Origin: Saprospiraceae bacterium
Lineage (GTDB): Bacteria > Bacteroidota > Bacteroidia > Chitinophagales > Saprospiraceae
DNA length: 64,000 nucleotides
Reading direction: 5' to 3'
Assembly: GCA_020631405.1 (NCBI GenBank)
Contig: JAHDHH010000015.1
Coordinates: forward strand, 1-64,000
The position numbers and the translations under genes were made by a program. Below, in pieces: positions 10,592 through 18,377 of this stretch (the stretch's first letter is position 1; each line of letters starts with the position of its first letter). The notes under the pieces are model-generated. The model made no database searches and was not told where the DNA came from. It saw only the letters and a list, made by a program, of their open reading frames with translations.

Positions 10592-11161
10592 ATGAAAATT
10601 TGGATCAGTACCGTGCTAGTATTTCTAGCTTCTGCAAGTGTTGCCCAGATAACTGGATATACCATCGACAGATCAGGTGATACCCTTCAAGTTGTGTTTA
10701 AGAAAAACCAATTTATTTCAGGACACTTCAATGAACTCGCATTCCAAGAGAATCCGAAATATCTCTTTGGATCAAAAAAGAAAAGGGTTGAACTCAAAGA
10801 AATTTCAGAACTCGGCTTCGAAATAGATGGTGAATCATACATCTACCATGTGTTACCACTTAATCAAGGGTTATATATCAGGAGGCTCTTACTATCTGGT
10901 AATGTCTCTGTATATAGCGAACTCAGTCAAGGTATAGTCCATGATCACGGTGGTATTACGACAGGAAGCGGGATACAGACAAAGTATATTGTACGACAAG
11001 GAAATGGCATTCCATTTAGACCTAAGGCTCTTGCACTGAAGAAAAGCTTATTAAAACACCTTCAACCTTGCTCTACATTTGAAGAAATACTTGGTACCCA
11101 ATCTTTTGGAATGAGGGACTTGCTGTTTTTGATAGAATCTTATAACAAGGATTGCTCTTAG
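10592..11161 (+). CDS. Secreted protein of unknown function, tandem paralogue 2
   Basis: 189 residues, signal peptide with cleavage after SASVAQ. Shares its architecture and C-terminal motif (FGMRDLLFLIESYN then Cys) with the upstream paralogue, but overall identity looks low, so the duplication is old or the family evolves quickly. No catalytic motif is visible; a small beta-rich domain is the best structural guess. Its TAG stop interlocks with the TAA stop of the convergent glycosyltransferase (four-base overlap at 11158-11161). Confidence 0.8.
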   Translation: MKIWISTVLVFLASASVAQITGYTIDRSGDTLQVVFKKNQFISGHFNELAFQENPKYLFGSKKKRVELKEISELGFEIDGESYIYHVLPLNQGLYIRRLLLSGNVSVYSELSQGIVHDHGGITTGSGIQTKYIVRQGNGIPFRPKALALKKSLLKHLQPCSTFEEILGTQSFGMRDLLFLIESYNKDCS

Positions 11162-12108
11162 CTTTTGAGTTTGATGTAATTTTTGAAGCCACCTATCATA
11201 CGACCACCTAACACCTTCTGCTCTAGGAAGGTCACGATCCGATATTTAAGTTTTTCATGTTTGTACAGAGGTCTATTCGTTGGAAATGGTCCATCTTCTC
11301 TCAATTTATCTTTCCAATTGAACTGAGCAATCCACTGTTCCATAACCTTGGGATGAGTGCCAGTAAAGACCTCTGCCCTACCCAATAGACCATAGTCAAA
11401 CTCATCCTCCTCTTCGGAAAATAATTCATCAGCGGCTTTAGCACCCTTATGTATAGTATCCAGAGCCTTTCTCTTTCTCTGCATATAGCCTGGAGGTCTC
11501 ACCCAACCATAATGATAAACATAGGCATCTAATTCTATAACATGAAGTTTGAAGGTCCCTTTTTGCTGTCTATAGTTCACATAGTCAAAATTGGGTATTC
11601 GTCTAAAGGATTGTGCTGATTCCCAAGAATGGATATCTGGATGATTTCTCACTATCCTAATCTCTCTAGGGTACCAGCCATGTGCAATCTGATAGTGGTC
11701 ATAGTCTCCCCAAAAGTGCCTGTACTTAAACAAAAAACCCTCTACCCTATGATCATCCTTATACTGCTTACACTTAGCTACTACCTCATCTAAGTACTGC
11801 TCATGAATTACCTCATCTGCTTGGACGTAGAATAGCCAATCACCCGTACAGGCTTCTTTTGCAATATCTGTTTGATGTCCATTCTCGGTTCCGTCTGGAT
11901 ATTTGTCTAAGTCCCATACTGTATCAATAATTCGAATCTTATCCGACCCAATACTTTCAATCAGAGCCCTTGTATTATCATCAGCATCACTATCACCAAG
12001 TGCTATGACAAATTCATCAACTATTGGCAATATAGACTCGACAGACTCCTTTATTGGATAATAAAGTTTCGAAACATTCTTAGCCATAGTAAATCCAGAA
12101 ATCTTCAT
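11158..12108 (-). CDS. Family 2 glycosyltransferase
   Basis: Cytosolic GT-A fold glycosyltransferase, 316 residues. It starts KISGFTMAKN, has the nucleotide-binding region GDSDADDNTR (about residues 38-47), and the metal/sugar-binding QADEV motif (about 98-102) that corresponds to the DADE of WaaE/KdtX-like enzymes. The C-terminal third is rich in aromatic and basic residues (HYGWVRPPGYMQRK). The frame is open for 72 more codons upstream, but that stretch overlaps the divergent ung gene and contains a -7 box (12137-12144), so the ATG at 12108 is chosen. The sugar and acceptor cannot be inferred; a lipopolysaccharide-core or surface glycan role is likely. Confidence 0.85.
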   Translation of the reverse strand: MKISGFTMAKNVSKLYYPIKESVESILPIVDEFVIALGDSDADDNTRALIESIGSDKIRIIDTVWDLDKYPDGTENGHQTDIAKEACTGDWLFYVQADEVIHEQYLDEVVAKCKQYKDDHRVEGFLFKYRHFWGDYDHYQIAHGWYPREIRIVRNHPDIHSWESAQSFRRIPNFDYVNYRQQKGTFKLHVIELDAYVYHYGWVRPPGYMQRKRKALDTIHKGAKAADELFSEEEDEFDYGLLGRAEVFTGTHPKVMEQWIAQFNWKDKLREDGPFPTNRPLYKHEKLKYRIVTFLEQKVLGGRMIGGFKNYIKLKS

Positions 12109-12136
12109 ATTTGCTATTATAGTGAAACAGTACATG

Positions 12137-12144
12137 CAAATATA
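12137..12144 (-). promoter_or_regulatory. Putative -7 box for the glycosyltransferase
   Basis: TATATTTG on the minus strand matches TAnnTTTG and lies 28 bases before the glycosyltransferase ATG. No matching TTG is seen at the expected distance, so it is only a partial promoter match. It argues for the short form of the gene. Confidence 0.35.
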
Positions 12145-12191
12145 GAATGAAGTTGTAGTCTTTCGGTATTGATGGCGATTAGATCGCCGAG

Positions 12192-12226
12192 TTTGGACAT
12201 CATTAACGGTGGTTCTATTACATTTG
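12192..12226 (+). promoter_or_regulatory. Putative ung promoter
   Basis: TTTG (12192-12195) and TACATTTG (12219-12226) match the Bacteroidota -33 and -7 boxes with a slightly long spacer of 23 bases. The -7 box ends six bases before the ung ATG, so the transcript may be leaderless or nearly so. Confidence 0.45.
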
Positions 12227-12232
12227 TAAACT

Positions 12233-12904
12233 ATGGATCCATCAAAAATCAGAATCGAAGAATCATGGAAGCAAGTACTTTCTGATGAGTTCAAAAAATC
12301 GTATTTCGATGATCTCACAAGCAATGTAAAGTTAGCATTGAAATCTGGTGCAACTATTTACCCACCAGGAAAGGATATTTTCAAAGCATTCGAACTGACC
12401 AAGTGGGACGACGTATCGGTAGTTATCCTTGGACAAGATCCATATCATAATGAAGGCGAGGCCATGGGATTATGTTTTAGTATTCCAAAGGGAATCAAAG
12501 TCCCGCCATCATTGAAGAACATCTATAAAGAACTGCACCAAGACATAGGCAAACAGATCCCACAACATGGAGATTTGACACATTGGGCTGGGCAAGGAGT
12601 CTTACTTCTTAATGCTATTCTTACCGTAGAAAAGAACAAACCAGGAAGTCATAAAAAGTTTGGCTGGCAACAGTTTACCGACGCTGTCATTCGAACAATA
12701 AGTGATCACAAAGAAGGTGTCGTATTCCTACTCTGGGGTAACTATGCTAAATCAAAACTCCCTTTGATAGATCAAGAAAAACATCATGTCCTACAAGCTT
12801 CACATCCATCTCCGCTTGCAAGATTTGGATTCATAGGCTGTCAACACTTTTCAAAATGTAATAAGATACTTACCTCTCAACACAAAACCCCAATCTCATG
12901 GTAA
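12233..12904 (+). CDS. ung: Uracil-DNA glycosylase
   Basis: Family 1 uracil-DNA glycosylase, 223 residues, which removes uracil from DNA to start base excision repair. The water-activating motif GQDPYHN lies at residues 67-73 (catalytic Asp69), the LLLNAILTV stretch follows, and the DNA-intercalating HPSPLAR motif is near residue 188. All key residues are present. It overlaps the next gene by seven bases. Confidence 0.97.
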   Translation: MDPSKIRIEESWKQVLSDEFKKSYFDDLTSNVKLALKSGATIYPPGKDIFKAFELTKWDDVSVVILGQDPYHNEGEAMGLCFSIPKGIKVPPSLKNIYKELHQDIGKQIPQHGDLTHWAGQGVLLLNAILTVEKNKPGSHKKFGWQQFTDAVIRTISDHKEGVVFLLWGNYAKSKLPLIDQEKHHVLQASHPSPLARFGFIGCQHFSKCNKILTSQHKTPISW

Positions 12905-13296
12905 CTACAAACAAATGGATCGTACTTGGGTCAATACTTTGCCTTCTTTCTGTTGTCCTTGGAGCCTTTGGAGCACATGGACTTAAAGCCATGTTATCTC
13001 CAGAGAGCCTCTCTAGTTTTGAGGTAGGAGTACGCTATCAGATGTATCATGGATTGGCCATTATCTTACTAGCGATAATAGGTAGAATACTTACGATAAC
13101 GACACATAAGTCTTGCCAATTCCTAGCTATAGGAGTATTGCTCTTTAGTGTGAGTATTTACTTTCTCGCCTGTAAAGCATTACTGCCTTTTTCTGTGACT
13201 TGGCTAGGTCCAGTCACGCCAATTGGTGGACTCTTGATGATTATAGGGTGGGTAATTTTTATCATATCAGTGTTGAAAACAGATAAATACACATGA
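12898..13296 (+). CDS. DUF423 family membrane protein
   Basis: Small inner-membrane protein of 132 residues with four predicted helices (about 7-25, 50-68, 73-95, 102-127). The N-terminal GAFGAHGLK motif is the hallmark of DUF423 (YgdD-like) proteins, whose biochemical role is not established. Its ATG lies inside the end of ung, so it is translationally coupled to it. Confidence 0.88.
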   Translation: MVTTNKWIVLGSILCLLSVVLGAFGAHGLKAMLSPESLSSFEVGVRYQMYHGLAIILLAIIGRILTITTHKSCQFLAIGVLLFSVSIYFLACKALLPFSVTWLGPVTPIGGLLMIIGWVIFIISVLKTDKYT

Positions 13297-13412
13297 TGAT
13301 TTTAACACATGTAATATCTACACCGTAGAGTTTATAGTTCTGAAAATACATTGGTAACATTCCTTAACAGCAATTGGATGTAATTTGAAAACTTAATCAA
13401 AAATGAAAGAGT

Positions 13413-14114
13413 ATGAAGAATTTACTGTGTCTTTTGATAGTAGGATTAGCAATATCTACTAACTTAAATAGTCAAGTTGAGCTAGGTCTAGCTACTAGCA
13501 TGAACATCTCCAATGTCCAAGTCAAGGGTGTTGCAGAAGGATTTAATCCTAAGCGAAATTTTATCAAAACTTTTAGACCTGCCCTAGTTGTCAACATCCC
13601 ATTAGATGATCACCTCTCTATAGCTACTGGTATAGCTACTGAGGATCGTGGATTTGATGTCTTCATCGGTCAAGAGATAAACTTTCTTGGGCTGAGTTTT
13701 CCTATTGGAGCCACAGCTAAAACTAGAGTATCGTACATTGAAGTGCCTTTGAACTTTAAGATCGACTTTAGTACAAATAACAATCTCAGACCGTGGATCT
13801 CAGCTGGAGCAAACCTAGGATATGCCTATCAAGGTGATATCACAACCCAGGTCAATCTAATTCTAAATATCAATGTCAATAGAACTGATATCAACCTTGA
13901 TGCAGACAACATTGGTCGATGGGACATTGCTCCTAATATTGTAGCAGGGTTAGACATCCCGTATAATAGAGGGTTCTTTACCTTCTCCGTGGGATATGAA
14001 CACTCAGCACAGAACTTTATCAAAGATGCTATTATAGGGATAGAAACAAGGCACTATGGATTTACTCCTGCGTTTGGCTATACCTATGCGTTTGGCAAGG
14101 TTAGTAAGGCGTAG
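13413..14114 (+). CDS. Outer-membrane beta-barrel protein (porin-like)
   Basis: 233 residues: signal peptide (cleavage about LNSQ), then alternating amphipathic strands ending in a short aromatic C-terminal strand (FGYTYAFGKV). This is the PorT/OMP_b-brl type of eight-stranded barrel common in Bacteroidota, with the GLATSMNISNVQ opening and an SYIEVPLNFK strand typical of the group. Function unknown. It stands alone, followed by a hairpin shared with the convergent respiratory gene train. Confidence 0.8.
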   Translation: MKNLLCLLIVGLAISTNLNSQVELGLATSMNISNVQVKGVAEGFNPKRNFIKTFRPALVVNIPLDDHLSIATGIATEDRGFDVFIGQEINFLGLSFPIGATAKTRVSYIEVPLNFKIDFSTNNNLRPWISAGANLGYAYQGDITTQVNLILNINVNRTDINLDADNIGRWDIAPNIVAGLDIPYNRGFFTFSVGYEHSAQNFIKDAIIGIETRHYGFTPAFGYTYAFGKVSKA

Positions 14115-14129
14115 TTAAAAATTGAGATG

Positions 14130-14155
14130 ACAGGGTACTTAGCATAGTATCCTGT
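14130..14155 (+). terminator. Hairpin between convergent genes (possibly bidirectional)
   Basis: A 10-bp stem (14130-14139 with 14146-14155, one G-U pair) with a 6-base loop lies in the 61-base gap between the beta-barrel gene and the convergent end of the act-cox train. The following T-run is weak on both strands, so termination in one or both directions is likely but not certain. Confidence 0.5.
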
Positions 14156-14175
14156 TATTCTCCATTAGGGATAGA

Positions 14176-14436
14176 CTAGTTCCATTTAGCAGTATCGTCA
14201 TAGTCATCTGACTTTTTATTTCTCCACCAAATGAATCCTAGAGTGGCTACTAAGGTATATGGAATGAGCAAGATGTACAAGATGCCCATATTTAGACCTT
14301 TTCCGGCCGAACCTCCATTCTCAAGGTTTGATTCAGCTGCTATCTTACACATAGGACACTGAGCTAATAAGTCACTCTGATGTAAGAACGTAAATACTGT
14401 TACCAATAAAACGACAAATACTATTTTAAGCTTCAT
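14176..14436 (-). CDS. Small CPMC-motif membrane protein, last gene of the respiratory train
   Basis: 86 residues: signal-like hydrophobic N-terminus (about 4-24), then QCPMCKIAAES, a glycine-rich stretch, a transmembrane helix (about 48-69) and a charged tail. With cleavage before QCPMC the cysteine pair would face the periplasm. Similar small proteins with a C-x-M-C pair directly followed by AAE/AA are familiar at the end of cox clusters in Bacteroidota, but their function is not known to me. The cysteine pair next to a Met suggests copper or thiol chemistry in oxidase assembly; that is inference from motif and position. Confidence 0.75.
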   Translation of the reverse strand: MKLKIVFVVLLVTVFTFLHQSDLLAQCPMCKIAAESNLENGGSAGKGLNMGILYILLIPYTLVATLGFIWWRNKKSDDYDDTAKWN

Positions 14437-14443
14437 ATTTCAA

Positions 14444-14980
14444 TTAATAACAAGGTGATAACATCAAGTAACAAATCGGTCCTGTAATTACTACGTACAT
14501 CCACACTGGAAAAACCCACCTTGCAAGCTTCATATGTCTGTTTACTTGGAAGGTAATACCTCTAATAAACGTGAATAGTATAAACGGGAAAATTACGGCA
14601 GCGCTAATGATGTGAGTGATCAATAAAAAGAAGTAAATAATCCTGATACTTCCCTCTTTACAGAATGTAGTCTCAGGTGTAGTAATGTGATATAGCACAT
14701 ATGTCAATAGAAACAGGGTAGAAAATGTCAAAGCAACAAAAATCATATTGCGATGCATCTTGTAGTCTTTCTTCTTAATGAAGTAGATCGCTAACAACAA
14801 AAACACTCCAGCAACACTATTTACTATTGCATTAACCATTGGCAACATAGAGAAGTCAACATCTACATCTAATTTGATATAACGCATGCCTACAACAAGC
14901 CCTAACACCGCAACTGATACAATGTACGCCGCAATGTTAAGCTTCTTTGCTAATGGTAAATTTTCCTTGGGATAGTTCAT
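14444..14980 (-). CDS. DUF420 family protein, CtaM-like oxidase assembly factor
   Basis: 178 residues, five predicted transmembrane helices, conserved histidines within the membrane (KMHRNMIF, YHITTP, THIISA). Matches DUF420; the Staphylococcus aureus member CtaM (YozB) is needed for a functional haem A oxidase. Position right after the cox genes fits that role. The frame continues 10 codons upstream to a TTG at 15010 inside the Sco-like gene; the ATG at 14980, ten bases after that gene's stop, is the better start. Confidence 0.8.
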   Translation of the reverse strand: MNYPKENLPLAKKLNIAAYIVSVAVLGLVVGMRYIKLDVDVDFSMLPMVNAIVNSVAGVFLLLAIYFIKKKDYKMHRNMIFVALTFSTLFLLTYVLYHITTPETTFCKEGSIRIIYFFLLITHIISAAVIFPFILFTFIRGITFQVNRHMKLARWVFPVWMYVVITGPICYLMLSPCY

Positions 14981-14990
14981 TAGTGTATAC

Positions 14991-15476
14991 TTATTGAGAT
15001 ATGATTTCAATTGGAGGTTTTCTAGGTATGGTCATCGCTACATCTTCAATCAAATGTGTTAATGATTCTCTACTATGGTCATAGTAGTTCCTAATATTCA
15101 TTGCTGTATCAATCAGCACAATTGGCTTAGTCAAAGATTGCAATGTATCATTTGATATAGTATTGCCAAGTGTCGTAATTTCATCAGGAAAGTCTCGAGC
15201 AAGGATTAATTGAAAGGTGTAAGCATCCTTATATTGATCATAGAACCTACCTAAGAAGTCATCAGTTACATCCTCATCAAATACGACTGTTGTCTTTCCC
15301 TGCAGCTCTCCTACCGACTTTAGTAAATTGTATTCTTCAGAATCCCAAGCTTCCTTTGGCATGAGCCTTTCAAATGAGGCTTTTCTGTAATCAAAACCTG
15401 ATTTGAGATAATACCAGCTGATCGCAGGGAAGATGACAAGCATCGATACTATACCTACAGTTCTAAGATGTTTCAT
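14991..15476 (-). CDS. Sco-like thioredoxin-fold protein lacking copper ligands
   Basis: 161 residues with one N-terminal membrane anchor (about 8-24). Position in the cluster and the segment IVLIDTAMNIRNYYD, which resembles the Sco1 strand FLID..G.IRGYYDG, suggest a Sco1/SenC relative. The copper-binding CxxxC that should follow GKTTVVF (about 61-66) is replaced by acidic residues (DEDVTDD), and the protein contains no cysteine at all, so it cannot bind copper or exchange thiols in the usual way. It may be a structural relic or a partner with another role in CuA assembly. Family assignment is inference from fold-level similarity and context. Confidence 0.6.
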   Translation of the reverse strand: MKHLRTVGIVSMLVIFPAISWYYLKSGFDYRKASFERLMPKEAWDSEEYNLLKSVGELQGKTTVVFDEDVTDDFLGRFYDQYKDAYTFQLILARDFPDEITTLGNTISNDTLQSLTKPIVLIDTAMNIRNYYDHSRESLTHLIEDVAMTIPRKPPIEIISQ

Positions 15477-15508
15477 ATAGGTATAAACTCTAAGAGTGAG
15501 TGAATTGT

Positions 15509-15922
15509 TTAGTTAAGATAGTAGGTATCGTTGTCAATAAAACCTATGCCTTTATCAATTTGAGTATCGTCAATACCTTTGTACTTATTGATGAGCTTAG
15601 TCCTAGACTTATTCCAACCATTTCCTTCATAGAAGAAGGCTACTATAGCCCAAACCAGCAAAAGAGTCGGAAGTAACACCGACTTGACTAATCCAGGTAC
15701 TTCATACTTCATGTGCATGAATTCGTATACAATAAGATAAGCTTTAGCTAAACTCATCGCAATCATCACTAATGCCATGACTATTGCTGGGAACTCAATG
15801 CCTTCTATTAAATACCCTTTGCCTAATAATGCAAACAATACTTCTGCGATAGTCATTATACCTAATATAATGATAATTGTGAATGCCTTACTTTTTGACT
15901 GTTCGTATGTTAAATGAGCCAT
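15509..15922 (-). CDS. coxD: Cytochrome c oxidase subunit IV
   Basis: 137 residues with three predicted transmembrane helices (about 13-35, 42-66, 80-99), typical of the small prokaryotic COX4 subunit. Position directly after the two subunit III genes supports this. The polar C-terminal tail (about 100-137) is longer than in many relatives. No catalytic role is expected; the subunit stabilises the oxidase. Confidence 0.82.
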   Translation of the reverse strand: MAHLTYEQSKSKAFTIIIILGIMTIAEVLFALLGKGYLIEGIEFPAIVMALVMIAMSLAKAYLIVYEFMHMKYEVPGLVKSVLLPTLLLVWAIVAFFYEGNGWNKSRTKLINKYKGIDDTQIDKGIGFIDNDTYYLN

Positions 15923-15980
15923 ACTCTTTATTTCTTTTTAAGATAAAATTCAATGTGTGCTATCTGATAAACAATACAGA

Positions 15981-16841
15981 TTAAATCAAGTAAAATACTA
16001 GGAATACGAATACCCAAACCAAATCTACGAAGTGCCAGTACAGTCCTATCTTTTCAACCATCTCATAACCATTCTTTCTCTTGACATATAATCCAGATGC
16101 CGCATTGACACAGATAATGATTAAGAATATTACACCTGACAGTACGTGAAATCCGTGGAATCCCGTGATAAAGAAGAATAATGCTCCAAATGCCTTGGGC
16201 CCAAATTCTTGTTGTTTAACCATTCCGTCATTGGGACCTCCATTGACAGTATACTTGAGGTTGTGCCATTCATCGCCATGTTTGTGAATTAAGTACGACT
16301 CTCCAGCTTCGAAGGTATCTCCGGCCTTGATATCATGTCCATCACCCTCTAAATAGGTTCCAGCCTCTATATGAGCAGAGAATGGGTTAGTTGTGATACT
16401 CATGTGCTCTTTACCCATTAGCATAGACCACTCCCAAGCCTGACAGCCTAAGAATCCTGCACCACCAACAATGGTAAGAATCATCCAAAAGACAACACCA
16501 TTCTTATTCTCCCTATGTCCCTCCTGTACAGCCCTCACCATAGTGTATGAGCTAAAGAGTAAGATAAAGGTCATCACCGTAACAAAGTACAGTGGCTTAT
16601 GATGAAATCCACCAGGGAATGTGCTAAATACAAAATCTGGCACTGGCCAGGTATTCATACTTACCCTAAGTGTACCATAGGCGATAAGGAATCCCGCAAA
16701 TGTGAATGCATCCGATAACAGGAAGTACCACATCATTAATTTTCCATAAGACGCTTTAAATGGTCTTGAACCACCATTCCAATGAGCCTCGGACTCGTGG
16801 TGGTGATCATGATCTACAGAATGTACAGTAGTATCAGCCAT
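15981..16841 (-). CDS. coxC: Cytochrome c oxidase subunit III, long form
   Basis: 286 residues, inner-membrane subunit III with the conserved WYFLLSDAFTFAGF helix, the AWEWSML motif and C-terminal LYWHFVDLVWVFVF. Two oddities: a His-rich N-terminus (HSVDHDHHHESEAH, residues 7-20), and an insertion of about 70 polar residues (about 143-213) between two helices, which should form a soluble loop. It lies 15 bases after a second, shorter subunit III gene. Confidence 0.92.
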   Translation of the reverse strand: MADTTVHSVDHDHHHESEAHWNGGSRPFKASYGKLMMWYFLLSDAFTFAGFLIAYGTLRVSMNTWPVPDFVFSTFPGGFHHKPLYFVTVMTFILLFSSYTMVRAVQEGHRENKNGVVFWMILTIVGGAGFLGCQAWEWSMLMGKEHMSITTNPFSAHIEAGTYLEGDGHDIKAGDTFEAGESYLIHKHGDEWHNLKYTVNGGPNDGMVKQQEFGPKAFGALFFFITGFHGFHVLSGVIFLIIICVNAASGLYVKRKNGYEMVEKIGLYWHFVDLVWVFVFLVFYLI

Positions 16842-16856
16842 AGCTAATAATCTAAT

Positions 16857-17438
16857 TTATTTTACAAATACTAAAAATATCAACAAATACAGCCAAAGGA
16901 TGTCAACGAAGTGCCAGTATTGAACTACTAACTCATAGCGATGAACTCTTCTTGCTGTAACATTAAAAGGTAAAGAAAATGTATGGTATAAAGCCACACA
17001 GAGTGCAGCTATACCTCCGAGAACATGCACAGCATGTAACCCCGTGATCAGATAGAAAAACGAACCTGAAGCATTACCTTTTAAGTCTACCCCAAAGCTA
17101 AACAACGTATTCCAACCAAAATATTGTAGTACTACGAAAGCAGTACCAAGTATAAATGCAGCTATTAACCCATATTTATGGATAGCTCTATTTCTATTTT
17201 TGAATGCCTTCAAAGAGACATGTAAACATATACTACTACCAATAATCGCTATAGTACTGAATATAAACTCTGAAGGTAGTGCAAACTCTAACCAATTGCC
17301 TGAAGCTTGCTTTACAATGTAAGCACTAGTTAGTGCAGCGAACATCATTATAATAGATGCAAATGACAACCACAAAGCAAATTTCTGTGGATGGACTCTA
17401 CTTCTGTAGCCTGGATTTATATTCACATCTGTCACCAT
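16857..17438 (-). CDS. coxC: Cytochrome c oxidase subunit III, short form
   Basis: 193 residues, five predicted transmembrane helices, ending with the subunit III signature VVQYWHFVDILWLYLLI and containing FYLITGLHAVHVLGG. It lacks the insertion seen in the neighbouring paralogue. Having two adjacent subunit III genes is usual in Bacteroidota clusters. Its ATG directly follows the ctaB stop codon with no gap (TAG then ATG). Confidence 0.92.
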   Translation of the reverse strand: MVTDVNINPGYRSRVHPQKFALWLSFASIIMMFAALTSAYIVKQASGNWLEFALPSEFIFSTIAIIGSSICLHVSLKAFKNRNRAIHKYGLIAAFILGTAFVVLQYFGWNTLFSFGVDLKGNASGSFFYLITGLHAVHVLGGIAALCVALYHTFSLPFNVTARRVHRYELVVQYWHFVDILWLYLLIFLVFVK

Positions 17439-18353
17439 CTATAATATTATGTATGTAATTAATATGACTGGAATATAAAAGAAACTATAAATCATCAATT
17501 GTGTAGCTGTCTTCTTATTGAGGTCCATCGTAAACCTAACACAATAGTATGTGTATCCAAGTGATAATACGAAACTTAGTAAGAATGCAAGTCCACCAAT
17601 GAGGCCCACATACCAAGCCATTGCTATAATCCCTAGAAGGAATATAGAGTATAACAATGATGACTTTCCTATCCTACTATCAACACTACCAGTTTCAACA
17701 TCGTATGGTACCAACTCAAATCCTGCCTTTCTATAATCGGCAAATGATCTGTAGCCTATAGCCCAGAAGTGTGGAAACTGCCAAAAAAACTGAATAGCAA
17801 ATAAGAATAACCCTATTAGTGTAATACTACCATCAGAAGCTACCGCACCTATTAATACAGGTAAAGCACCAGGAATTGCTCCTATTGCAACTGAAACAGT
17901 TGAATATCTCTTCAAAGGGGTATACACAAAAGCATACATCATCAATGATACGGTCCCAAGCATTGCTACTATTGGGTTGATAGCGGCTAATAATAACACC
18001 CCTGTAACAGCCATTAGACCTGCTATCAATACTGCACTTGAGACAGTTATAGTCTCAGTTACTAATGGTCGAGAAGCTGTTCTCTCCATTTGTGCATCAT
18101 ACTCCCTCTCTAATACTTGATTCAGTGCATTAGCAGCACAGGTGATTAGTAGACCACCGACAGTAAGCAACGCAAGAATATCAAACTGAATACTTGCACC
18201 AGCCACTACTAAGTAGGCCAATGCAGATGACAGTACAACAGTAAAAGACAATTTGAACTTTGTCAATACCCCTAAGTCTTTCCACAAGCTATTGCTAACT
18301 TGTTTGCTTCTGACCAGACTCTGCTGATTTGATATGTTTGATTGCTTTTGCAC
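17439..18353 (-). CDS. ctaB: Protohaem IX farnesyltransferase (haem O synthase)
   Basis: 304 residues, about nine transmembrane helices, UbiA superfamily. It attaches a farnesyl chain to haem B to make haem O, the precursor of haem A of the oxidase. The prenyl-diphosphate motif NALNQVLEREYDAQMERTASRPL region (about 93-114) and the YSLFAD-like second site RSFADYRKAGFELVP are both visible. The start is a GTG at 18353 preceded by AAAGGAG about 12 bases upstream; no ATG alternative exists near it. Haem A synthase (CtaA) is not in the window. Confidence 0.95.
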   Translation of the reverse strand: MQKQSNISNQQSLVRSKQVSNSLWKDLGVLTKFKLSFTVVLSSALAYLVVAGASIQFDILALLTVGGLLITCAANALNQVLEREYDAQMERTASRPLVTETITVSSAVLIAGLMAVTGVLLLAAINPIVAMLGTVSLMMYAFVYTPLKRYSTVSVAIGAIPGALPVLIGAVASDGSITLIGLFLFAIQFFWQFPHFWAIGYRSFADYRKAGFELVPYDVETGSVDSRIGKSSLLYSIFLLGIIAMAWYVGLIGGLAFLLSFVLSLGYTYYCVRFTMDLNKKTATQLMIYSFFYIPVILITYIIL

Positions 18354-18377
18354 TGCTCTATTCTTCTCCTTTATGGA

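Noticed and set aside
12109-12324. N-terminal 72-codon extension of the glycosyltransferase
   Set aside because: It overlaps the divergent ung start, contains a -7 box and adds residues not seen in the family.
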